This document shows, piece by piece, positions 1-4,821 of a stretch of DNA of 9,238 nucleotides (the stretch's first letter is position 1; every line of letters starts with the position of its first letter). The stretch lies in NCBI RefSeq assembly GCF_018260555.1, contig NZ_JAGLBB010000080.1:1-9238 (forward strand), given 5' to 3'. This DNA is from Deinococcus sp. (GTDB taxonomy: Bacteria > Deinococcota > Deinococci > Deinococcales > Deinococcaceae). Below the pieces are notes generated by a model. That model did not search any database. It was given only the letters and a program-made list of their open reading frames with translations, and was not told the origin of the DNA. Position numbers and translations under genes: made by a program.

Positions 1-245
1 TTACCCTAGTGACGTAGAACACATTTTCTCTGGCGGGCCTACTAGGGTGTTTTATTCGTCTAGGCACACTTCTTCGCTAAATCATTGCGAAAACGAGCGT
101 TTACGCAACAAATTTATACTGTCGCTGATAACGTGCTTTTTGCCTTGCAAAACTGTGTTGCAAAATCGCACTCAACGGCAATTGGGTATTGCAAGGGTTC
201 AAAGATTGTTACCTGAGTCACTAGAGTAATTTTTCGCACCAACTC
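1..245. other. AT-rich gene-free island with repeats
   Basis: No convincing gene lies here, and the base composition is far richer in A and T than the rest of the window. It holds a near-perfect palindrome at 85-108 and a direct repeat TTGCAAAA at 145-152 and 158-165 (13-base period). TTACCCTAGTGAC at 1-13 recurs inverted with one mismatch at 217-229, and ACCCTAGT (3-10) pairs perfectly with ACTAGGGT (41-48). Such an AT-rich, repeat-bearing stretch could be an origin, a partition site, a recombination site or the end of a mobile element; the sequence does not decide. No terminator for the leftward gene ending at 246 is obvious. Confidence 0.5.
85..108. repeat. Imperfect palindrome (11-bp arms, 2-bp centre)
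   Basis: TTGCGAAAACG (85-95) and CGTTTACGCAA (98-108) are inverted copies matching at 10 of 11 positions around a two-base centre. This is the form of a dimer-binding site such as a replication initiator, partition or regulator site. Which protein binds is unknown. Confidence 0.5.
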
Positions 246-425
246 TCACGTCACCCCTTTCAGCGCGGCCAGGCGGCGGCGCAGGCCCTGGAGGCCGTGC
301 GGGAGGCTGCAGGAGAGGTCGTCGGTTTCGATGTTCTGGGCGTCCAGTTCGGCTATCTCGACGGAAAGGGCGGTGGTGGTCAGGGTGTTCAGGGCGCGCT
401 GCTGCCCCTGGGTCAGGGTGGGCAT
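246..425 (-). CDS. Small hypothetical protein, 59 aa
   Basis: This short reading frame begins MPTLTQGQQRAL and ends RRRLAALKGVT. The ATG at 423-425 is preceded by a good ribosome site, GGAGGAACCCTG, and the frame uses G/C-rich third positions like its neighbours, so I accept it despite its size. The middle is acidic (EIAELDAQNIETDD) and the end is a basic, leucine-rich helix-like segment. I recognise no domain. It lies 48 bases downstream of the 101-residue gene at 474-779, with a strong hairpin in the gap, and is probably its operon partner. Its function is unknown. Confidence 0.6.
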   Translation of the reverse strand: MPTLTQGQQRALNTLTTTALSVEIAELDAQNIETDDLSCSLPHGLQGLRRRLAALKGVT

Positions 426-440
426 CAGGGTTCCTCCAGT

Positions 441-466
441 GGCCCCGCCCGCCTGGGGGCGGGGCC
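441..466 (-). promoter_or_regulatory. Intercistronic GC hairpin
   Basis: GGCCCCGCCC (441-450) pairs perfectly with GGGCGGGGCC (457-466) around a six-base loop. It lies between the stop of the 101-residue gene and the ribosome site of the 59-residue gene. There is no T tract, so it is more likely an mRNA-stabilising or polarity element than an intrinsic terminator. Confidence 0.55.
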
Positions 467-473
467 GGTGAGA

Positions 474-779
474 TCAGGCGGCGACGGCCTGGGGGCGGGC
501 TTCGGGCGTCAGGTCGTGCGCGGTGGCGTACAGGTACGCGCCGTGCTGGTTCGTCATGGCGGGCAGGGCCACAACGTCGGGCCGGGTGTCCAGCTCGACG
601 CGGGCGCGCAGCTCATGGCTCCAGACGATGTAGGCGCTGACGGTGCCGGGGCCGTAGCCGTCCACGGAGACGCGCTGTAGGGTGGCGGGCACGTCGCTCT
701 CGCCGGTCCAGTTCGCCTCGGTGGGCATCTCCTGGAGGTTGTGGAACTCCTCATAAGGGCGGCGGGTGGTCGTGTTCAT
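474..779 (-). CDS. Hypothetical protein, 101 aa
   Basis: First gene behind one copy of the shared promoter-leader cassette. The ATG at 777-779 follows AAAGGAGAGCC, which fixes the start. The protein (MNTTTRRPYEEFHN at the start, PEARPQAVAA at the end) is soluble, with no signal peptide or membrane segment. Its centre looks rich in beta strands (SVDGYGPGTVSAYIVW, then RARVELDTRPDVVALP). A DGYG followed by alternating hydrophobics also occurs in the 155-residue protein at 3892-4359, but the likeness is too short to claim homology. I recognise no family. It likely forms a two-gene unit with the 59-residue gene. Confidence 0.75.
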   Translation of the reverse strand: MNTTTRRPYEEFHNLQEMPTEANWTGESDVPATLQRVSVDGYGPGTVSAYIVWSHELRARVELDTRPDVVALPAMTNQHGAYLYATAHDLTPEARPQAVAA

Positions 780-790
780 GGCTCTCCTTT

Positions 791-826
791 CGTAAGTGGG
801 GCGGGTGTGGAAGGTGCCCCCTTACG
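791..826 (-). promoter_or_regulatory. 5' leader hairpin, cassette copy 1
   Basis: On the minus strand CGTAAGGGGGC pairs with GCCCCACTTACG around the loop ACCTTCCACACCC, giving an 11-pair stem with one bulged A. The hairpin begins at about the predicted transcription start and ends just before the ribosome site. The loop is identical in all four cassettes, while the lower stem (CGTAAG/CTTACG) is unique to this one. Confidence 0.65.
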
Positions 827-832
827 CTTACA

Positions 833-861
833 AGTATACCTTTCACTGATTACTATGTCAA
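833..861 (-). promoter_or_regulatory. Sigma-70-type promoter, cassette copy 1
   Basis: On the minus strand TTGACA (856-861) and TATACT (833-838) are separated by exactly 17 bases. The predicted start is near 826 and the promoter would drive the 101- and 59-residue genes. The same arrangement occurs at three other loci in this window. Confidence 0.85.
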
Positions 862-867
862 TAAAAA

Positions 868-895
868 CCAGTAAAACGTTTTAACGTTTTACCGT
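868..895. promoter_or_regulatory. Operator-like palindrome upstream of -35, copy 1
   Basis: GTAAAACGTT (871-880) and AACGTTTTAC (883-892) form a perfect 10-bp inverted repeat with a TT centre, ending a few bases upstream of the -35. It aligns with dyad blocks at the same place in the other three cassettes (GTAAA / TTTAC half-sites). The position suits an activator site, though a repressor is possible. Confidence 0.6.
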
Positions 896-932
896 GTTTT
901 TTAGACAACTTGAACGCGTGCAGGACAGCAAC

Positions 933-953
933 ACCGCGCCACTCGGGCGCGGT
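933..953 (-). terminator. Probable terminator of the ArdC-like operon
   Basis: ACCGCGCC (933-940) pairs perfectly with GGCGCGGT (946-953) around a five-base loop, just downstream of the stop of the 61-residue gene. On the minus strand the stem is followed by GTTGCTGTCC, a weak T-containing tail, so termination may be partial. Confidence 0.5.
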
Positions 954-960
954 CACGGGG

Positions 961-1146
961 TCAGAATGGCAGGCCATCCTCTGGGGTTCTGGGCTCGCTC
1001 TCCTCTGCCGCCGGGCCTGCCCCGCCCGGGGGCTCCTCGTTCAGCTCCCGCGCGGACTCGTTCGCCCCCCAGTCCAGGCCGTGCAGGTCCTCCAGATCGG
1101 GGCCGCTCGTGATGCTGTCCTCGTAGTACTCATCTGCGCTGTACAT
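961..1146 (-). CDS. Small acidic protein, 61 aa, SSB-like C-terminal tip
   Basis: The ATG at 1144-1146 follows a strong GAGGAGG ribosome site. The 61 residues include 17 Asp/Glu and only 2 Arg, so the protein is strongly negative. The middle is Gly/Pro/Ala-rich (EEPPGGAGPAAEESEP) and probably disordered. The last residues, PEDGLPF, resemble the acidic tip of bacterial single-stranded-DNA-binding proteins (DDDIPF in E. coli SSB), which docks many repair and replication enzymes. There is no OB-fold. It is encoded right after an ArdC-like gene, across a strong hairpin. Inference: either a DNA-mimic antirestriction protein, or a tail-only SSB mimic that recruits or competes for SSB partners. The resemblance is short, so function is unproven. 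Confidence 0.7.
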   Translation of the reverse strand: MYSADEYYEDSITSGPDLEDLHGLDWGANESARELNEEPPGGAGPAAEESEPRTPEDGLPF

Positions 1147-1165
1147 TGCTTGGCCTCCTCGGATG

Positions 1166-1190
1166 GGGCGGCCCCCCAGGGGGGCCGCCC
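1166..1190 (-). promoter_or_regulatory. Intercistronic GC hairpin
   Basis: GGGCGGCCCC (1166-1175) and GGGGCCGCCC (1181-1190) form a perfect 10-bp stem around CCAGG. It sits between the ArdC-like stop and the ribosome site of the acidic mini-protein (1154-1160). There is no T tract on either side. Confidence 0.6.
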
Positions 1191-1198
1191 GCTGCAGG

Positions 1199-2116
1199 TC
1201 AGGCGGCGGCCTGCGGGAGCGCCTGGGCGCGCTGCTCCAGCGTGCCCAGGATGTGAGACACCGCGCGCTGAATGCGGGTCAGGCTGCCCTGCAACTTCTG
1301 CGCGTCTCCTCCCCAGCCGGTGATGTAGTCGCTGACCTGGGCGGCCGCCTCGATGCCGTAGAAACTCGACAGCACGTACGCACAGGCGTCGGCCTCCACT
1401 TCGCGCGTGGCCCGGTCGGGCAGCTCCTCGGGGCGTTTCCCCTGGCCCTGAAAATGCAGCTCGACGTGTGCCCACTCATGGAAGAACACGCGGACGGCGT
1501 GCGCGGGCTCGTCCTGGCATTTGGCGCGGTTGAGCACGATCCGGCCGCCGTCCGTCCAGCCGTGCGCCCCGCGTCCTTCGCCGTCCTGCCACTCGACCGG
1601 CACGGGGGCAGCGCTCGACAGGGCGCGCAGGAGGTCGCGTGTGCCCTCGTCGCCGCCCTGCACCACCCACGCGGAACAGGTCGGGATGGGGTCGCCTTCG
1701 GTGTCGTAATCGGCAAACACGCTGATGTACTTGAAGCCCACCACCTTCTGCGCGGGCTTGCCGCTGGGCAGAGGCGGCGCCTCGCGGTCAGGGACCACGA
1801 GCGGGGCCAGTACCCGCACGGCCTTCGCGCCCTTCTTGACCTTGCGGCCTAAGTCCTTCCACGCATGGAACCCGGCCACGTGGGCCGCTTCGGGGGCCTG
1901 CATCCAGATCAGAAGCTGATTGTTCAGGCTGTACGTGTGGAAGCGGGCAGAAAAGCGCATGAAGGTCAGCAGCTCCGCGCTGGCCCCCGCTCTTAACTGT
2001 TCGGACAGCCGCTCGACGCGCGTATCGATGCGCTTGATCAGGTCCTGTGTGATCTCCTGGGAAGCGGCGCGGGCGGCTTCGCGTTCCTCGGGCGTGCTGG
2101 GCTTCTTGTACGTCAT
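1199..2116 (-). CDS. ardC: ArdC-like antirestriction protein / zinc metallopeptidase, 305 aa
   Basis: This resembles the ArdC family, whose members combine an N-terminal ssDNA-binding domain with a C-terminal metallopeptidase-like domain and protect incoming plasmid DNA from host restriction. Residues about 20-105 carry the typical N-terminal pattern: YSLNNQLLIWMQ (62-73), then VAGFHAWKDLGRKVKKGAKA (80-99), which is basic enough to contact DNA. Residues 213-217 are HEWAH, an HExxH zinc site, followed by REVEADACAYVL (238-249), which would supply the third zinc ligand. Length is normal for the family. The start at 2116 is set by AAGGAGCGCCC and by the promoter; the frame extends 22 codons further, but those overlap the -10 and leader. 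First gene of a two-gene unit with the acidic 61-residue protein. The symbol is by family resemblance. Confidence 0.88.
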   Translation of the reverse strand: MTYKKPSTPEEREAARAASQEITQDLIKRIDTRVERLSEQLRAGASAELLTFMRFSARFHTYSLNNQLLIWMQAPEAAHVAGFHAWKDLGRKVKKGAKAVRVLAPLVVPDREAPPLPSGKPAQKVVGFKYISVFADYDTEGDPIPTCSAWVVQGGDEGTRDLLRALSSAAPVPVEWQDGEGRGAHGWTDGGRIVLNRAKCQDEPAHAVRVFFHEWAHVELHFQGQGKRPEELPDRATREVEADACAYVLSSFYGIEAAAQVSDYITGWGGDAQKLQGSLTRIQRAVSHILGTLEQRAQALPQAAA

Positions 2117-2130
2117 GGGCGCTCCTTGAG

Positions 2131-2159
2131 AGGGGGGCGGGTGTGGAAGGTGCCCCCCT
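2131..2159 (-). promoter_or_regulatory. 5' leader hairpin, cassette copy 2
   Basis: On the minus strand AGGGGGGC pairs with GCCCCCCT around ACCTTCCACACCC, an eight-pair stem. It starts about three bases after the predicted transcription start, and the AAGGAG ribosome site follows four bases after the stem. Confidence 0.65.
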
Positions 2160-2168
2160 ACACTTACA

Positions 2169-2197
2169 AGTATACTTTTCACTTATTCGTTTGTCAA
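2169..2197 (-). promoter_or_regulatory. Sigma-70-type promoter, cassette copy 2
   Basis: On the minus strand TTGACA (2192-2197), a 17-base spacer and TATACT (2169-2174) form a near-consensus promoter. The -10 lies inside the 10-bp palindrome AAGTATACTT. It drives the ArdC-like gene and the acidic mini-protein. Confidence 0.88.
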
Positions 2198-2204
2198 CAG
2201 AAAA

Positions 2205-2240
2205 CCAGTAAGCTGTTTTACCAGTAAGCTGCGTTATCGG
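2205..2240. promoter_or_regulatory. Operator-like block upstream of -35, copy 2
   Basis: A 36-base block aligned with the dyad at 8987-9022. It contains the direct repeat CCAGTAAGCTG at 2205-2215 and 2221-2231 (16-base period) and GTAA/TTAC half-sites. It ends seven bases from the -35. Confidence 0.55.
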
Positions 2241-2362
2241 CGTATGTCCGGGCTCACGCGCACCGCGCCGCGCCCCCGGGCGCGCACCCCTCCCACCGCC
2301 ACCGGCGGCCCTTCCCCCTTACCCGCGTATGTCCAGGGCCGCCCTTCCACCTCCCGGCCCGA

Positions 2363-2421
2363 GGCAACTCCCGGCGATGGGGGGGGCGCTTCCCAGCCTC
2401 CCCCATCGGTGGCGGGTTGCC
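2363..2421. repeat. Large inverted repeat within the long repeat, copy 1
   Basis: CGATGGGGG (2375-2383) pairs perfectly with CCCCCATCG (2400-2408). Outside it GGCAAC (2363-2368) pairs with GTTGCC (2416-2421). The structure is preserved in the other copy at 9146-9203. It has no T tract, so it looks like a structural or protein-binding element, not a terminator. Confidence 0.6.
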
Positions 2422-2456
2422 GTCTGAGGCGCCCCTACCCTGTCGCGCGGGAAACG

Positions 2457-2809
2457 TGCGCCTGAGTCCGGTGCCCTTCCGGACGAACGTGTGTGTTTCC
2501 CCGCTCCCCTTTGGGGGCGGGGGGGGATGGATCCGTACCCGGCCGCGCTCGGCTCCCGCGCCGAACCGCTTCAAGCGGGCGACGGGCGCGGCCCGCCGCC
2601 GTGACCGCAGGGAACGGCGGAACCCAGCATCGGGCGGCCAGAGGCCGCTCCTCTTCCTTCGGCCCGCCCTCCGGGCCGAACTCCGGCCCCGCAGGGCCGG
2701 GGGTGGCCGCGCCACGTCGCCCGTCAGGGCGAACAACAGATCCGTTGCGCCCTGCACCGCCACGCCCTGCGCCGCCTCCCTTCGAGACGACGCCAGGGAC
2801 CGGAATGTG
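2457..2809. other. Gene-free hairpin array
   Basis: I see no credible gene; the open frames here are arginine- and proline-rich and lack ribosome sites. The stretch holds many short perfect hairpins in close series: 2467-2483, 2499-2522 (CCCCGC-CCCC stem), 2566-2578, 2634-2648 (GCGGCC/GGCCGC), 2658-2680 (9-bp stem), 2683-2700 (7-bp stem), 2703-2715 and 2718-2731. It lies between the terminator of the upstream unit and the ArdC cassette. It could be a structured non-coding RNA, a single-strand initiation or transfer site, or a spacer. Confidence 0.55.
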
Positions 2810-2858
2810 AAAAGGCCCCCTGCGGCGTGACGTGAGGAACGCCGCTGCCCTGGGGGCC
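2810..2858 (-). terminator. Intrinsic terminator of the three-gene unit
   Basis: On the minus strand GGCCCCC (2852-2858) pairs with GGGGGCC (2814-2820), and inside it GCGGCGT pairs with ACGCCGC. The stem is followed directly by TTTT (2810-2813). This is the clearest intrinsic terminator in the window. It lies about 90 bases past the stop of the 105-residue gene. Confidence 0.8.
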
Positions 2859-2861
2859 TGG

Positions 2862-2929
2862 TCCCCGCGTCAGCGGGGATTCGCATGAAGGGCCGCGCCC
2901 AGCGGGCGCAGACTCGTGGCCGCGGCCCT
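2862..2929. repeat. Two hairpins before the terminator
   Basis: TCCCCGC-GTCA-GCGGGGA (2862-2879) is a perfect 7-bp stem. AGGGCCGCG (2889-2897) pairs with CGCGGCCCT (2921-2929), with CGCCC-AGC-GGGCG nested inside. They continue the hairpin series into the 3' untranslated region of the three-gene unit. The GTCA loop is shared with the hairpin at 2718-2731. Confidence 0.55.
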
Positions 2930-2951
2930 CCATGATTCTTTGCGGACCGTG

Positions 2952-3269
2952 TTACGCGGCACGCAGGCACACGCGGGGGCCGGACAACCAGATCCGCGCC
3001 GGAGTCCCCAGCAGCCGGGCCAGCGCCTCGCCGTCCTTCCGGGTGGCTGCGCTGCCGTTCGTCCGGGCCACGCTCAGCATGAGGGTGCGGCGACCAGGCC
3101 GGCCGGGCACCTGATTCAGATTGAGCATGGAGACCACGACCGACAGAGACTGCTCACCTACGCGCAGGCGGACGCGGGCAATCCCTTCGCCGTCCGTACC
3201 GGGCACGGGGACATTGGCGGCTTCAATGGCGGCGTGTAGGCGTCTGGCCACTTTGCTCGTCTTGGGCAT
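2952..3269 (-). CDS. Hypothetical protein, 105 aa
   Basis: The ATG at 3267-3269 follows AGGAGGAATCTGCG, a strong ribosome site that fixes the start inside a longer open frame. The protein begins MPKTSKVARRLHAAIEAANV and ends ARIWLSGPRVCLRAA. It is basic, with no membrane segment. An N-terminal helix (6-20) is followed by alternating strands (RVRLRVGEQSLSVVVSMLNL at 32-51, RRTLMLSVAR at 60-69) and a helix (DGEALARLLG). I recognise no family. It is the last gene of a three-gene unit, 118 bases after the 137-residue gene, and is followed by hairpins and the terminator at 2810-2858. Confidence 0.7.
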   Translation of the reverse strand: MPKTSKVARRLHAAIEAANVPVPGTDGEGIARVRLRVGEQSLSVVVSMLNLNQVPGRPGRRTLMLSVARTNGSAATRKDGEALARLLGTPARIWLSGPRVCLRAA

Positions 3270-3280
3270 CGCAGATTCCT

Positions 3281-3303
3281 CCTGTGGGTGTGGTGGCCAC
3301 AGG
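3281..3303 (-). promoter_or_regulatory. Hairpin overlapping a ribosome site
   Basis: CCTGTGG (3281-3287) pairs perfectly with CCACAGG (3297-3303). On the minus strand the 3' arm of the stem includes the start of the AGGAGG ribosome site of the 105-residue gene, so folding could limit its translation. This is a structural inference only. Confidence 0.4.
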
Positions 3304-3387
3304 ACGGGGCCGGGCGGCGGGTCAGGCCCAGGTGCCGGTGCGGATGTGCAGGCCTTCGGCGTGCAGCACCTGATGCACCTAGGGACC

Positions 3388-3801
3388 TCAGGGCCACGTG
3401 GTGACTGCGCCTTGCAGGTGCGCGCCGGAACACTCCTGCTGCGCGAGGTGCAAGAGCGCCTGGGCGTCGGCGGCGCTGTCCGGCTGGAGCAGGTGGAAGA
3501 TGGTGCCGCCGTCCTGGGCGAAGCACAGCACCCGCCCGCGCTGATCGAGGTCATGCAGTCGGTGACTGAGCGGCGTCGGGTCGTCGTCCAGGTTGATCGG
3601 TGTTTCCAGCAGGGTCAGCAGGTACCGTGTGACCTCGACCTGGGCGCCTGCCTCGGTGGCCGCGCTGGGGCCAGTGTCCTCCAGCGCGGCAATGGGGAGT
3701 CCGGCACGCTCCACAAGGCGGGCGGCATGGGCAGAGGAGCAGGCGTGCACCGTGGCGGTCGCCGCGCCGGAGAAGTCACGGATGGTGTAGCGGGTGAGCA
3801 T
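3388..3801 (-). CDS. Hypothetical protein, 137 aa
   Basis: The ATG at 3799-3801 follows AGGAGGACCTGCA, so the 17 in-frame codons upstream are not used. The protein starts MLTRYTIRDFSGAATATVHA and ends GAHLQGAVTTWP. The order looks like short strand, helix (SAHAARLVERAG), then a second helix pair (EVTRYLLTLLETP, ADAQALLHLAQQE). No signal peptide or membrane segment is seen, and I recognise no family. It is the middle gene of a three-gene unit, 90 bases after the 155-residue gene, with a strong hairpin in the gap. After the TGA the same frame soon continues through a TAG into a short coding-like tail (see findings). Confidence 0.72.
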   Translation of the reverse strand: MLTRYTIRDFSGAATATVHACSSAHAARLVERAGLPIAALEDTGPSAATEAGAQVEVTRYLLTLLETPINLDDDPTPLSHRLHDLDQRGRVLCFAQDGGTIFHLLQPDSAADAQALLHLAQQECSGAHLQGAVTTWP

Positions 3802-3862
3802 TGCAGGTCCTCCTGGGGTGGGGTGCCCGCGTGCTGGCGGGCTGGGCGTCATCCGGTGCCTG

Positions 3863-3884
3863 GGGCCGCCCGGTGGGGCGGCCC
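3863..3884 (-). promoter_or_regulatory. Intercistronic GC hairpin
   Basis: GGGCCGCCC (3863-3871) and GGGCGGCCC (3876-3884) form a perfect 9-bp stem with the loop GGTG. It lies immediately after the stop of the 155-residue gene and before the 137-residue gene. There is no T tract. Confidence 0.6.
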
Positions 3885-3891
3885 ACTAGGT

Positions 3892-4359
3892 TCAGGCCAC
3901 GTGCCCCCAGCGCTCTCGGCGCGCGAAGTCCCAGACCAGCAGGACCTCTTCATCCGTCAGGGCGGCGAGGCTGGTCACGGTCTTGTTCAGGGCGCGGCTG
4001 CACAGGACGTAGTGCGTGCCGCTCGGCACGCCCAGGCGGGCGAAGTCGCGGTGCAGGGTGCAGGCGCGGGCTTTCCCAATGGTGGGGGCGGGGATGGCCC
4101 GACCATGCCGCTGGGCCAGCCGCTCACCGACGGGGCCGATCATTAGATTGGGGAACTGTTCGGGGTGGGCCAGGGCGTCGGCGCAGCGTTTGGCCCAGGC
4201 CTTCAGGGTGCCCAGCAGTTCGAGGACCGGCAGGGTGACGGTGCGTGTGGTCTGCTCGTCAACCATCGTGACGCTGAGGTCGCTGTTGAGGGAGGCGCGG
4301 AAGTAGCCGTAGCCGTCCAGGTTCTCGTAGATGAGTCCGGGTGCGATGGGTGCCGTCAT
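3892..4359 (-). CDS. Hypothetical protein, 155 aa
   Basis: First gene of a three-gene unit behind the third copy of the shared cassette. The ATG at 4357-4359 follows AAAGGAGCGACC. A longer frame (22 more codons) exists only because the -10 and leader happen to be open. The protein begins MTAPIAPGLIYENLDGYGYF. The first 50 residues look beta-rich (SDLSVTMVDEQTTRTVTLPV), then comes a helix (LELLGTLKAWAKRCADAL). The C-terminal half is basic and then helical (TDEEVLLVWDFARRERWG). No signal peptide, membrane span or known motif is visible and I do not recognise the family. Sharing a promoter design with the ParB and ArdC-like genes suggests co-regulation. Confidence 0.75.
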   Translation of the reverse strand: MTAPIAPGLIYENLDGYGYFRASLNSDLSVTMVDEQTTRTVTLPVLELLGTLKAWAKRCADALAHPEQFPNLMIGPVGERLAQRHGRAIPAPTIGKARACTLHRDFARLGVPSGTHYVLCSRALNKTVTSLAALTDEEVLLVWDFARRERWGHVA

Positions 4360-4375
4360 GGTCGCTCCTTTGTGC

Positions 4376-4402
4376 AGGGGGCGGGTGTGGAAGGTGCCCC
4401 CT
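4376..4402 (-). promoter_or_regulatory. 5' leader hairpin, cassette copy 3
   Basis: On the minus strand AGGGGGC pairs with GCCCCCT around ACCTTCCACACCC, a seven-pair stem. It begins about three bases after the predicted transcription start. Confidence 0.65.
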
Positions 4403-4411
4403 ACATCTACA

Positions 4412-4440
4412 AGTATACTTTTCACTTACTTCTTTGTCAA
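4412..4440 (-). promoter_or_regulatory. Sigma-70-type promoter, cassette copy 3
   Basis: On the minus strand TTGACA (4435-4440), 17 bases, TATACT (4412-4417). The -10 lies in the palindrome AAGTATACTT. It drives the genes at 3892-4359, 3388-3801 and 2952-3269. Confidence 0.88.
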
Positions 4441-4446
4441 GATAAA

Positions 4447-4475
4447 CACGGTAAACCGTTTTACTGTTTTACCAT
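4447..4475. promoter_or_regulatory. Operator-like block upstream of -35, copy 3
   Basis: It contains the perfect palindrome ACGGTAAACCGT on the plus strand at 4448-4459 and a second half-site TTTTACC at 4467-4473, in the same place relative to the -35 as in the other cassettes. Confidence 0.55.
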
Positions 4476-4491
4476 GTCGTGACTAGCATGC

Positions 4492-4821
4492 TCAGCGCTT
4501 GAAGTCGCCCCGCACGATGCCCGCGTAGATATCCGGGAACTGGGTCTCGAGGACCACCTGCACGTCGGTCGGGTCGGCCCCCGGGAACGGCACGAAGTAC
4601 GCACAGAGGGCCGCTTCGATGTCCTGCTCGTAATACCCGTTGGCCCGGCGCACAGGCGCAGGAATCCGCTCGTTGACCGCTGGAGACAGGTGGTAGCCCC
4701 CGTGGCTGCCGGTCTCGACGAAGATCACACCGGGCATCACTTCTTCCTGGAAGGTGACCACGCCCCAGGGACTGACTTCCTGTGGCAGGAGGGGGCCTTG
4801 CTCCTCGCGGTCAGGCCGCAC
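4492..4821 (-). CDS. DUF7007-like protein, 109 aa (possibly 3' part of a broken gene)
   Basis: Residues from about 18 (SPWGVVTF) through SHGGYHLSPAVNERIP and RANGYYEQDIEAAL resemble the DUF7007-type domain of plasmid and phage accessory proteins: a PWG motif, then SHGG.xLS, then a Trp/Tyr-rich acidic segment. Function of that family is unknown to me. The GTG start at 4821 lacks a good ribosome site but overlaps the end of an upstream frame (GTGCGGCCTGA), which would allow coupled translation. ATG at 4737 with an AGGAAG site is an alternative but would cut off the PWG motif. Upstream coding-like frames are shifted, so this could be the intact end of a decayed longer gene. It ends shortly before the cassette at 4412-4475, with no terminator visible. 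Confidence 0.6.
   Translation of the reverse strand: MRPDREEQGPLLPQEVSPWGVVTFQEEVMPGVIFVETGSHGGYHLSPAVNERIPAPVRRANGYYEQDIEAALCAYFVPFPGADPTDVQVVLETQFPDIYAGIVRGDFKR

Larger units (their letters stand above)
2117..2456 (-). repeat. Long direct repeat upstream of ArdC-like gene, copy 1
   Basis: This whole intergenic block, covering leader, promoter, operator and about 215 further bases, matches 8887-9238 upstream of the ParB gene in the same orientation. The left part (2117-2168) has diverged except for motifs. The right part, about 2320-2456, is nearly identical with only a few differences. The second copy is cut by the window edge, so the true repeat length is unknown. Confidence 0.85.

Noticed and set aside
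47..229. Plus-strand frame of 60 codons in the AT-rich island
   Set aside because: GTG start without a ribosome site, and no recognisable domain or gene-like composition.
868..895. Deinococcus radiation/desiccation response motif
   Set aside because: The dyad (GTAAAACGTT / AACGTTTTAC) does not match that 17-bp palindrome.
2117..2182. N-terminal extension of the ArdC-like protein (MKSILVSVGG...)
   Set aside because: These 22 codons run through the -10 box and the leader hairpin, upstream of the real ribosome site. The similar extension of the gene at 3892 (MKSILVDVGG...) comes from the shared promoter, not from shared protein.
2417..2830. Plus-strand frame of 137 codons
   Set aside because: Composition of random GC-rich DNA, no ribosome site, overlaps hairpins and the terminator.
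2457..2931. CRISPR array
   Set aside because: The repeated elements are hairpins of differing sequence, with no identical repeats and no regular spacers.
2254..2970. Minus-strand frame of 238 codons in the hairpin tract
   Set aside because: Arginine/proline-rich, no ribosome site, passes through the terminator at 2810-2858, and not maintained as a protein in the repeat copy.
4360..4425. N-terminal extension of the 155-residue protein
   Set aside because: It overlaps the -10 and the leader; AAAGGAGCGACC followed by ATG at 4359 is the better start.
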